Shown piece after piece: positions 58,256 through 64,000 of a DNA stretch of 64,000 nt. The translations under genes were made by a program, and so were the position numbers. Numbering within the stretch: the stretch's first letter is position 1; each line of letters begins with the position of its first letter. The notes beneath the pieces were generated by a model. It ran no database searches, was not told where the DNA came from, and was given only the letters and a program-made list of their open reading frames with translations. The stretch is from an uncultured Latescibacterota bacterium (lineage in GTDB: Bacteria; Latescibacterota; UBA2968; UBA8231): the NCBI GenBank assembly GCA_958295495.1, contig OY282352.1:744001-808000 (forward strand). Direction: 5' to 3'.

Positions 58256-58393
58256 TAGCAGTCCTAAATGACTTGAAAGCATGGCATGTTCATCGGCACC
58301 GTCTCTTCTGCCTATAAGAAGTCATTCCCGCGAAAGCGGGCTTCACCGCGCCTTTAGGCGTGACATCCAGTCTTGAAGGATGTAGGATTGCTA
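58256..58393. mobile_element. MITE copy C (138 bp), intergenic
   Basis: Terminal repeats TAGCAGTCCTAAATG and GTAGGATTGCTA flanked by intact TA duplications (58254-58255 and 58394-58395). Two internal hairpins: CCCGCGAAAGCGGG and the CGCCTTTAGGCG stem. The rest of the 58099-58502 gap holds no recognisable gene. Confidence 0.9.
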
Positions 58394-58502
58394 TATAGCG
58401 ATTATCTGCTCCGTTCGTTTGGGGCCACCACCGCGACGGGCTTATCGGCCTTGTGCGTAACGTCAGTGAATCACACTAAAAGCAGTAGGAAAACGAGGGA
58501 CC

Positions 58503-59321
58503 ATGATCAAATTGGCGGCTATGAGTAGCGCGTGTCCGGACTGGACCTTGGACGAGGTCGTCGCCGGCATGAAACGGCACGGCTATCAGGGGTTTGAACC
58601 GCGAGTCGAATGGGATCATGCCTGCGGCTTTGAGGTCGCGCTTGCGGCCAAAGAGCGGCGGGAGATTCGCCGGCGGATGGAGGACGCGGGGCTGGAAATT
58701 TGCTGTATTGCGACCGGGGCGCGGATGGCTGCGCCCGACGCGGCCGAGCGGGCCGGACACGTGGAGGACGTGAAAAAGTACATCGACCTAGCGGCTGATT
58801 TGGGCTGTGGCTTGGTGCGGGTTTTCGGCGGCCAGCGCGACCGGGGCCGCGAGTGGACTGCGGTCGTCGATTACGTGGTGGAGGGCTTTGAGCAGGTGTT
58901 GCCCGCAGCGGCTGAACGCGGCGTGACGCTGCTGTTAGAGACGCACGACGACTGGAGTTGTTCGGCTCCGGTGCGTACGGTCGTCGAGCGGGCCGGGCAC
59001 CAGAATTTGCAGGTGTTGTGGGATTTTATGCACACGCAGCGGATGCTGGAAGAGCCAGCCGAGAGCTTCCGGCTGCTGGGCGCACACACGCGCCACATCC
59101 ACGCCCACGACGGGGTGATCGTCAATGGCAAGGTGCAGGTCAGCGACGTGCTGGGTGCGGGCGTATTCGACCACGCCGGGCCGCTGCGCTTGCTCGCTGA
59201 GGCTGGATTTGCTGGGTATTGCTCGGTGGAAGTGATCTACAAGCGCGGCAGCGGGGACCGGGCCGATGCGGTACTTGGGCAATATGCCGAGGGGCTGCGG
59301 GAGATTGTGGCTGGTTTTTGA
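58503..59321 (+). CDS. Sugar phosphate isomerase/epimerase (AP-endonuclease-2-like TIM barrel)
   Basis: A protein of 272 residues. Features: GYQGFEPRVEWDH (first Glu), LGCGLVRVFGG, LLLETHDDWS (metal Glu), VLWDFMHTQ (Asp-x2-His metal pair), HIHAHDG and the final YCSVEVIYK Glu. The full set of metal ligands of the xylose-isomerase-like fold is present. Probably a Mn- or Zn-dependent epimerase/isomerase for a sugar or inositol derivative. Confidence 0.88.
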   Translation: MIKLAAMSSACPDWTLDEVVAGMKRHGYQGFEPRVEWDHACGFEVALAAKERREIRRRMEDAGLEICCIATGARMAAPDAAERAGHVEDVKKYIDLAADLGCGLVRVFGGQRDRGREWTAVVDYVVEGFEQVLPAAAERGVTLLLETHDDWSCSAPVRTVVERAGHQNLQVLWDFMHTQRMLEEPAESFRLLGAHTRHIHAHDGVIVNGKVQVSDVLGAGVFDHAGPLRLLAEAGFAGYCSVEVIYKRGSGDRADAVLGQYAEGLREIVAGF

Positions 59322-59455
59322 GGGGGCAGCACCGCAATCGAGGGTATGCTTGCAAGGGCATGCGTTTGCGACCCGAATAGCAAAAGAATTGTCACCGTGT
59401 CGCAAGGGGTTTATTTTGCCTTTTATAGGATCCAATCAAACGCTAGGAATTCGCC

Positions 59456-59692
59456 ATGGAAAAAACGATTTATATCAAAGATCGAGAGTTCACTATTCAG
59501 ATTCACGAAGAGTATGGAAGTTATTGGGCGCAAGTTCTCGAGATGCCTAGCTGTCGCACGGAGGGTGATACGATTGACGAGTTGATGAAAAATGTGTACG
59601 AGGTCACAGAACTCTACCTAGACGTTCTCGAAGAAGACGATAAAATTGATTCGTTGCCTTCCCGACGTGACCGCAGAGGGGCTCATGCGTGA
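59456..59692 (+). CDS. hicB: HicB-like antitoxin
   Basis: A protein of 78 residues. HicB fold: FTIQIHEEYGSYWAQVLEMPSCRTEGDTIDELMKNVYEVTELYLD, lacking a separate DNA-binding tail. It is encoded upstream of hicA and overlaps it by four bases (GTGA). The gene order antitoxin-toxin is the less common HicBA order. Confidence 0.85.
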   Translation: MEKTIYIKDREFTIQIHEEYGSYWAQVLEMPSCRTEGDTIDELMKNVYEVTELYLDVLEEDDKIDSLPSRRDRRGAHA

Positions 59693-59892
59693 AGTCCATA
59701 TCCGGCAAAAGGATGTGCGAGGTACTCAGACGTGCAGGTTGGAGTGTGAAACGGGTTTCAGGAAGTCATTATATCTTTGCAAAATCAGGATATGATAACA
59801 TTTCTGTTCCCGTTCACGGAAACAAGACGATGAACTTTGGGCTCCAACGCTCGATAATGAGAGATGCCGATCTCGACGAATCAGATTTGTAA
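59689..59892 (+). CDS. hicA: HicA mRNA-interferase toxin
   Basis: A protein of 67 residues with a GTG start overlapping the hicB stop. dsRBD-like fold with the catalytic His in VSGSHYIF (H27), preceded by MCEVLRRAGWSVKR, and ending SVPVHGNKTMNFGLQRSIMRDADL. The frame and catalytic residue are intact, so this pair is likely active. Confidence 0.9.
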   Translation: MKSISGKRMCEVLRRAGWSVKRVSGSHYIFAKSGYDNISVPVHGNKTMNFGLQRSIMRDADLDESDL

Positions 59893-59972
59893 GTCTTGAG
59901 CTCGCCCCCACCAACGTTGGGAAGGCTCGCCACGCCACCTCCGATGATAGACGTATTGAAGTTGGAAATGAT

Positions 59973-60008
59973 AAAAGGCCCGCCAATCTGCTGATCGGCG
60001 GGCCTTTT
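59973..60008. terminator. Bidirectional terminator between hicA and the membrane-protein pair
   Basis: A perfect 12-bp stem, AAAAGGCCCGCC (59973-59984) with GGCGGGCCTTTT (59997-60008), ends in T on both strands. It serves hicBA from the left and the minus-strand pair from the right. Confidence 0.85.
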
Positions 60009-60037
60009 GCGTCTAGGAGGTCGGTCTCGCTGGCTGG

Positions 60038-60463
60038 CTACAACTCAAGCACAAAATTGGGATCCGCCATGTTCTTTTTGAATTCGGCGAAATCCTTTAG
60101 CGGATTCTCTTGAATAATACCGAGGATGCCTTCGAGAGCCGTTCGAAGTTGCTGGTCGTTACCTGTGTCCACCGCCCTATGGAGCAAACTGTAGAACTGT
60201 TCCAGTGCTCCCTTGCGCTCTGCGAACCGATGCTCAAAGTAAGAAAGGACGACTTCCTTATCGTTGTTGAGTTCGGTGACAATCGCGTCGCGCTTGGCCC
60301 AGATATATTCTCTCTTTATCTGTTCCTCTTGGCGCGTATTGAGGTATCCAATTACCTCGGTAACGACAGCCAAGGCAGCCAAGGGATTGACATTGACATT
60401 GCCGACGATTTTGCCGCCGCCCTTCGCCACAGTTGAGCCGATTTTCCTGAGAGCTTGTGACAT
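60038..60463 (-). CDS. Unknown soluble helical protein, partner of the glycine-rich membrane protein
   Basis: About 141 residues from ATG 60463 (GAGG upstream; ATG 60523 inside the preceding gene is the alternative). The N-terminal part is Gly/Val-rich (KGGGKIVGNVNVNPLAALAVVTEVIGYL), the rest is charged helix with a TPR-like LEQFYSLLHRAVDTGNDQQLRTALEGIL segment. No known family. Its tight spacing behind 60480-61379 and the shared terminator indicate an operon. Confidence 0.6.
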   Translation of the reverse strand: MSQALRKIGSTVAKGGGKIVGNVNVNPLAALAVVTEVIGYLNTRQEEQIKREYIWAKRDAIVTELNNDKEVVLSYFEHRFAERKGALEQFYSLLHRAVDTGNDQQLRTALEGILGIIQENPLKDFAEFKKNMADPNFVLEL

Positions 60464-60479
60464 AAGTTGTGCAACCTCA

Positions 60480-61379
60480 CTAGTTGAGGGTGATGTTTCC
60501 GTTTTTATCGGCGAGGGAGACATCGAGAAGTTCGCCTAGGGATTTTGCCGTTTGAGCGACTTCGTAAGCGTTCTCGAGGTTTACTGGGTTACCTCTATCG
60601 AGCAGGCTCTGCAGAGCCCTGTCAACCTTGTCGGTTGCCTCGTGCAACTCATCTACTCGGCGCAGTACGATTTTGACCGTTGCTATTTGCTGCTCTATCT
60701 GCACCTCAGCTACGTCCATCTCGGCGATCTTCTGCTCTACCTCAGTCTCGACTTTTTCAGCCTTAGAAAGGGCGAAAAGTCCCGCCACTAACAAGGCAGG
60801 TCCAACGACGAGTCCGCCAAGTACCATAGTACCGGCTGCCACGCCGCCACCGCCGGCAGCAAGCGAGCCACCGCCCAACCAAGCGAGTGTCGCACTCTTG
60901 GCCGCTGCACCGCTGAGGGTACCAATCGCTGTGCCGGTCGAGGCAGTACCGAGCATACCTACCGTACCGTAAACACCTGCGGCGGTTGCTGCGCCCGCAC
61001 TCACACTCCGGTTCATGCCGCCGAGCACTTCAGCCGCGTTTGCAGATGCGTTCTTCCACTCAGCCAACTTCTGGGGCGTAATATTAAGTCGCTGCTCCAA
61101 GTCGCGGTCGCGGATCTTCGCCTTCTTTAGGAAGTCCACGGCCCGTCCCAGCGTAGTGAGTGCTTTGAGCCGACGCTGGCCCAGTGTTTCAAACTTTGCG
61201 TTTGCCTTCTTCCGCCAGGTATCATTATAGCGTCGCTCAGCAGAGAGGTATTTCCTGCGACGACGCTCATATTGCTCTTTTGCGTTTTTGATTCTCTCGT
61301 TAGCATCTAGCATAGCGACACCGCCACCTATAGCACTCGCAGCAGCACCTATACCTATAAGAATGAGGGGAAGAGGCAT
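60480..61379 (-). CDS. Coiled-coil membrane protein with glycine-zipper-like core
   Basis: A protein of 299 residues. An N-terminal short hydrophobic stretch (LILIGIGAAASAIGGGVAML), a long basic coiled coil (residues ~25-110), then a Gly/Ala-rich hydrophobic core (residues ~130-205: STGTAIGTLSGAAAKSATLAWLGGG, AAGGGGVAAGTMVLGGLVVGPALLVAGLF) and a second coiled coil to the end. The core is like glycine-zipper, pore-forming or membrane-fusing segments. I know similar cores from uncharacterised, patchily distributed proteins; none has a firm function here. A candidate membrane-acting effector. Confidence 0.65.
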   Translation of the reverse strand: MPLPLILIGIGAAASAIGGGVAMLDANERIKNAKEQYERRRRKYLSAERRYNDTWRKKANAKFETLGQRRLKALTTLGRAVDFLKKAKIRDRDLEQRLNITPQKLAEWKNASANAAEVLGGMNRSVSAGAATAAGVYGTVGMLGTASTGTAIGTLSGAAAKSATLAWLGGGSLAAGGGGVAAGTMVLGGLVVGPALLVAGLFALSKAEKVETEVEQKIAEMDVAEVQIEQQIATVKIVLRRVDELHEATDKVDRALQSLLDRGNPVNLENAYEVAQTAKSLGELLDVSLADKNGNITLN

Positions 61380-61618
61380 GACGAACTACTCCTTACAAAG
61401 GTTAAAAGGGGCGAATCCGTATTTGCTCCTTGCAAATACGTTACTAACTAGCGCTAATTGAACCCTAGCGCGAAGCTTTGTCAATGGCAAAACCAAACTC
61501 GGCCCTCCGACCACCCATTCTCTATGCACGGCTGGCATCTTCGGCCTGAGTTCCTATCTTAAAGCCGCTTTTGCGGGCGAGACGCCCGCGCCCCCAGACG
61601 ACATAATGGAGTGCATGT

Positions 61619-62956
61619 ATGGACAGCGCGCAAAGCAGCATCCGCGAGGCCCCCACCCATCTCGGCGGCCTCTTACGCAACATCGGCCCCGGCGTCATTG
61701 TCTCTGGGTCGGTGGTCGGCTCAGGCGAGTTGTTGGTGACGACGCGGATGGGCGCAGAGGTCGGCTTTGTCTTCCTCTGGGGCGTGATCTTGGCCTGTTT
61801 GGTCAAATTTGCGATTCAACTCGAATTGGGTCGGCAGTGCCTGTTGCGCAAGAGCAGTACCGTGCAAATCCTCGACCAAGTGCCGGGCGCACGCTGGCGC
61901 GGCACCTCGTGGATCGCTTGGCTCTGCGTGGTAGGCTACTTCTCGGTGACGGTGGCCGTCATTGGCATTTTGGGGTCGGTGGCCGGGCTGATGGTCGCGG
62001 TTTTTCCCTTTGCATCCGAACAGGTGTGGGCAGTAGTAATTTTTCTCGCCATGTCGGTTTTGCTCTGGCGGGGGCTATACGGCGACTTGGAGAAAATGGT
62101 CTCCGCGCTAGTGGCGACCTTCAGCTTGGTCGTCGTTGGATCGGTGCTCGCACTGCAAGGCACGAGCTACGCAATCAACAGCGCGCAAATAGCCTCGGGC
62201 TTCCGCTTTGCCATGCCAGCCGAAGGCGCGTTTGTGGCCCTCGCGGTGATGGGATCGGTCGGCGCGACCGCAGTCGAGCTTTTCATGTATCCCTATTGGA
62301 TCGTAGAAAAAGGCTACCCGGATTTCGTCGGGCCCAAAGACGATAGCCCCGCATGGCAGGCGCGGTACCGGGGCTGGATGCGAGTCTTGATCGCGGATGC
62401 GGGCGTGTGTACGGGCATCGCGCTGGTAGTTACCTGCGCGTATTACCTGCTGGGCGCGTCCGTTCTCAACCAGCTACAAGTCTTGCCCGAAGGTATGAAA
62501 GTCGTTGAGCAAGTCTCGCTAATTTTCACCGAGAGCATCGGCGGCTGGGCGTACTATCTCTTCATGTTCGGGGGCTTTTGCACGCTCTTTTCTACCCTGC
62601 TGGTCTTCGCGGCCTCTTCGGGGCGGATCGGCGCTGACTTTCTGCGGCAACTAAAGGTGCGTGCGCTCGCCGGAGAAGAGGGCTACCGCCGCTGGATCCG
62701 CATTTTCCAAATCGTCTTCCCGTTTGGGTGGCTGCTTTTCATATTGTTCGACCCGCGCACCCTCGACTTCGTGCTCAAAGGGGCCAATGTCAACAATCTG
62801 TTGCTCATCCCCATGGCCTATGCCGTGCTGCACTTGGCCATGCGCACACCCGCCGACGAGCGCATGACCCTGAAGACCGAGCTGGCACTGCTCTTCACCA
62901 TCTGGGCCATCATCAACTTCACGGCGGTCAATCTGTTCAAGCTGTCTGGGCACTAG
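61619..62956 (+). CDS. Nramp-like divalent-metal transporter family protein, divergent
   Basis: A protein of 445 residues with about 11 hydrophobic segments in the Nramp layout (IGPGVIVSGSVVGSGELLVTTRMGAEVGF at helix 1; AVMGSVGATAVELFMYPYWIVEKGY at helix 6). The ion-binding motifs of true Nramp proteins, DPGN in helix 1 and MPH in helix 6, are not present: helix 1 reads GSVVGSGEL and helix 6 reads MYPY. It may therefore carry something other than Mn/Fe. A GGAG ribosome site precedes the ATG. Confidence 0.8.
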   Translation: MDSAQSSIREAPTHLGGLLRNIGPGVIVSGSVVGSGELLVTTRMGAEVGFVFLWGVILACLVKFAIQLELGRQCLLRKSSTVQILDQVPGARWRGTSWIAWLCVVGYFSVTVAVIGILGSVAGLMVAVFPFASEQVWAVVIFLAMSVLLWRGLYGDLEKMVSALVATFSLVVVGSVLALQGTSYAINSAQIASGFRFAMPAEGAFVALAVMGSVGATAVELFMYPYWIVEKGYPDFVGPKDDSPAWQARYRGWMRVLIADAGVCTGIALVVTCAYYLLGASVLNQLQVLPEGMKVVEQVSLIFTESIGGWAYYLFMFGGFCTLFSTLLVFAASSGRIGADFLRQLKVRALAGEEGYRRWIRIFQIVFPFGWLLFILFDPRTLDFVLKGANVNNLLLIPMAYAVLHLAMRTPADERMTLKTELALLFTIWAIINFTAVNLFKLSGH

Positions 62957-63198
62957 CCGCCATAACCGTCTTCGCAGATTTTCGTTTCGCCGTTGCAGCA
63001 TCCTCTTCGATAGTGTCCAACAGGCGGCCCTTTTTTGTGTGCGCTTACTACTCGGCCACGCCGCCGACTCGAAAAACCCTCATTCCGCTTCTTGGAAATC
63101 CGCGCACCTTGGGGCCGCCGCGCCATCCATTCTCGCCGCCATTTTTGCCGCGCCATGTACTCACGCTCCTTTCCGGTAGTATCCAACGAGCGACGCCC

Positions 63199-63948
63199 CT
63201 ACTGTATTCCTACCATATCCTCGTAGCATAGCCCCACACCCCCGAAAATATCCAGCGCTGCTCCGACCGTAAAATCCAATTTCCCTTGGCCGAGCCGGCT
63301 GAGAATCTCGATGTCCGCGGCACTGCACACCCCACCAGCATACGTCGTCGGAATCGGCGCGATCTCGCCCAAGAGCGCGACGAGTTCGGCATCAACTCCC
63401 CGCTGCTGGCCTTCGACCCCAGTGGCGTGAATGAGGAATTCGCTGCAAAATTCGGCGAGGAGTGCCAAGTGGTCCGCGCTGATAGCAAAGTCCGTGGCTT
63501 TTTGCCAGCGGTCGGTCACCACCACATAGCGCCCATCGCGTTTGCTGCAACTAAGGTCTAAGACCAACCGGTCGCGCCCCACCGCCGCCACCATTTGCGC
63601 CAGCCGGGCGCGGTGGAGTTGGCCGTCGCTAAAGACGTAGGAAGTGACGATTACCTGCGCGGCACCGCGGCTGAGCCAAGCCGCCGCATTGTCCGGGCGG
63701 ATGCCACCGCCGACCTGCAAGCCCCCGGGGAAGGCGGCCAAGGCCTGCGCGGCCGCGTCCTCATTGCCCGGGCCGAGCATGATGACGTGGCCGCCTAAGA
63801 TCTGGTCGCGGCAATAGCGCGCTGCAAAGTACGCAGGAGGATGGGGGGCGATGAAGTGGGTTTGGGGGGCACTGCCGTCGCGCAAGCTGGCACCGACGAT
63901 CTGCTTGACTCGTCCCTCGTGCAGGTCGATACAGGGCCGAAAGCGCAT
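63199..63948 (-). CDS. hisA: HisA, eukaryote-type phosphoribosylformimino-AICAR ribotide isomerase
   Basis: A protein of 249 residues. RFRPCIDLHEGRVKQIVGASL, then GGHVIMLGPGNEDAAAQALAAFPGGLQVGGGI and WLSRGAAQVIVTSYVF, match the fungal/plant HIS6 version of HisA rather than the usual bacterial one; RLVLDLSCSKRDGRYVVVTDRWQK and TTYAGGVCSAADIEIL are also HIS6-like. Catalyses the fourth step of histidine biosynthesis (Amadori rearrangement). Catalytic Asp residues are in CIDLH and LDLSCS. It overlaps the stop of the upstream gene (TGATG). No other his genes are in view. Confidence 0.88.
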   Translation of the reverse strand: MRFRPCIDLHEGRVKQIVGASLRDGSAPQTHFIAPHPPAYFAARYCRDQILGGHVIMLGPGNEDAAAQALAAFPGGLQVGGGIRPDNAAAWLSRGAAQVIVTSYVFSDGQLHRARLAQMVAAVGRDRLVLDLSCSKRDGRYVVVTDRWQKATDFAISADHLALLAEFCSEFLIHATGVEGQQRGVDAELVALLGEIAPIPTTYAGGVCSAADIEILSRLGQGKLDFTVGAALDIFGGVGLCYEDMVGIQ

Positions 63949-64000
63949 CAGCGGTCGCAGCGGTACTCTGCGAGCGCGTCCTCGTCGAGGGTGACGCCGA
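63948..64000 (-). CDS. C-terminal end of an enolase-superfamily enzyme (runs off window)
   Basis: The last 16 visible residues, GVTLDEDALAEYRCDR, match the end of mandelate-racemase-type proteins (compare GVEVDEGALETYAF at the end of the gene at 20074-21234). The stop overlaps the hisA start. The rest lies outside the window. Confidence 0.6.
   Translation of the reverse strand, partial: GVTLDEDALAEYRCDR

Noticed and set aside
58321..58370. Hairpin in the intergenic region as a terminator of the SDR gene
   Set aside because: The hairpins belong to the MITE, occur in the same form in two other places, and have no T-run.
62953..63156. Small basic protein frame on the minus strand (starting MARQKWRREW) between the Nramp-like and hisA genes
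   Set aside because: It is very Arg-rich, lacks a ribosome site and known relatives, and ends in the Nramp stop codon; it could be real but I cannot support it.
1..64000. tRNA, rRNA, prophage and biosynthetic NRPS/PKS genes
   Set aside because: I looked for T-loop-like motifs, rRNA core sequences, phage structural proteins and carrier-domain motifs and saw none that I could support.

Overview
The window reads as a piece of a GC-rich, Gram-negative, environmental bacterial chromosome. Outer-membrane biology is evident: a TonB-dependent receptor, a carbohydrate-binding/beta-barrel DUF5916 protein, a SurA/PpiC-type lipoprotein, and a large exported protein with a FlgD-like C-terminal module. 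The mix of seven phytanoyl-CoA dioxygenase (PhyH) family genes with Gfo/Idh/MocA, enolase-superfamily, ThuA, RraA-like, DUF6785 and sugar-isomerase genes is what is seen in Latescibacterota/Poribacteria-like genomes. That placement is inference from gene content; no rRNA, tRNA or other phylogenetic marker is present.

Layout. 1-4.9 kb: minus-strand envelope genes. 5.1-7.2 kb: a membrane-anchored hendecad coiled-coil protein, then two tandem toxin-antitoxin pairs (MNT/HEPN and RHH/MazF). 7.3-11.5 kb: DUF6785 membrane protein and an alkaline-phosphatase-superfamily hydrolase. 11.6-13.2 kb: AT-rich type II restriction-modification pair. 13.2-16.7 kb: aldo/keto reductase, serine hydrolase, two PhyH paralogues. 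16.8-19.3 kb: a degraded stretch with a dead VapBC pair and a dead nucleotidyltransferase, each carrying a copy of a TA-flanked MITE. 19.3-23.1 kb: SurE, an enolase-superfamily enzyme, an SDR and a PhyH enzyme. 23.2-26.4 kb: a TPP-riboswitch-controlled thiamine unit (TonB receptor plus thiamine pyrophosphokinase). 26.4-28.4 kb: a three-gene cassette bounded by a 57-bp direct repeat that duplicates the 3' end of the kinase gene. 28.4-32.2 kb: radical SAM, Gfo/Idh, NYN-cold-shock and SGNH proteins. 32.2-35.2 kb: a wrecked metalloprotease and a four-gene DUF2089/DUF4097 regulatory operon. 35.3-40.5 kb: serine hydrolase, HAD, ThuA and an ABC-2 exporter. 40.5-44.6 kb: an IS4-type element and rearranged genes. 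44.6-47.1 kb: sugar ABC ATPase and permease. 47.1-48.6 kb: pheA-pnuC. 48.7-53.4 kb: PhyH, then a CoA-transferase/oxidoreductase/enoyl-CoA hydratase/RraA-like operon. 53.5-55.1 kb: a second graveyard of toxin-antitoxin genes. 55.1-59.3 kb: two PhyH, a VOC protein, an SDR, a third MITE and a sugar isomerase. 59.4-61.4 kb: HicBA and an unrecognised two-gene membrane system. 61.6-64 kb: an Nramp-like transporter, a eukaryote-type HisA, and the end of an enolase-superfamily gene.

How it works together. The best-supported functional unit is thiamine scavenging (riboswitch, outer-membrane receptor, salvage kinase). Most other operons look like small-molecule catabolism or modification by non-heme iron oxygenases, dehydrogenases and isomerases. 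Three of the seven PhyH proteins have HxG where HxD is expected, which is the ligand signature of Fe/2-oxoglutarate halogenases; this is a testable lead, not a demonstrated activity. The strongest candidates for an undescribed mobile or defence system are the direct-repeat-bounded three-gene cassette (26.4-28.4 kb), the glycine-rich membrane protein pair next to HicBA (60.0-61.4 kb), and the MITE family that sits in two dead toxin-type genes.
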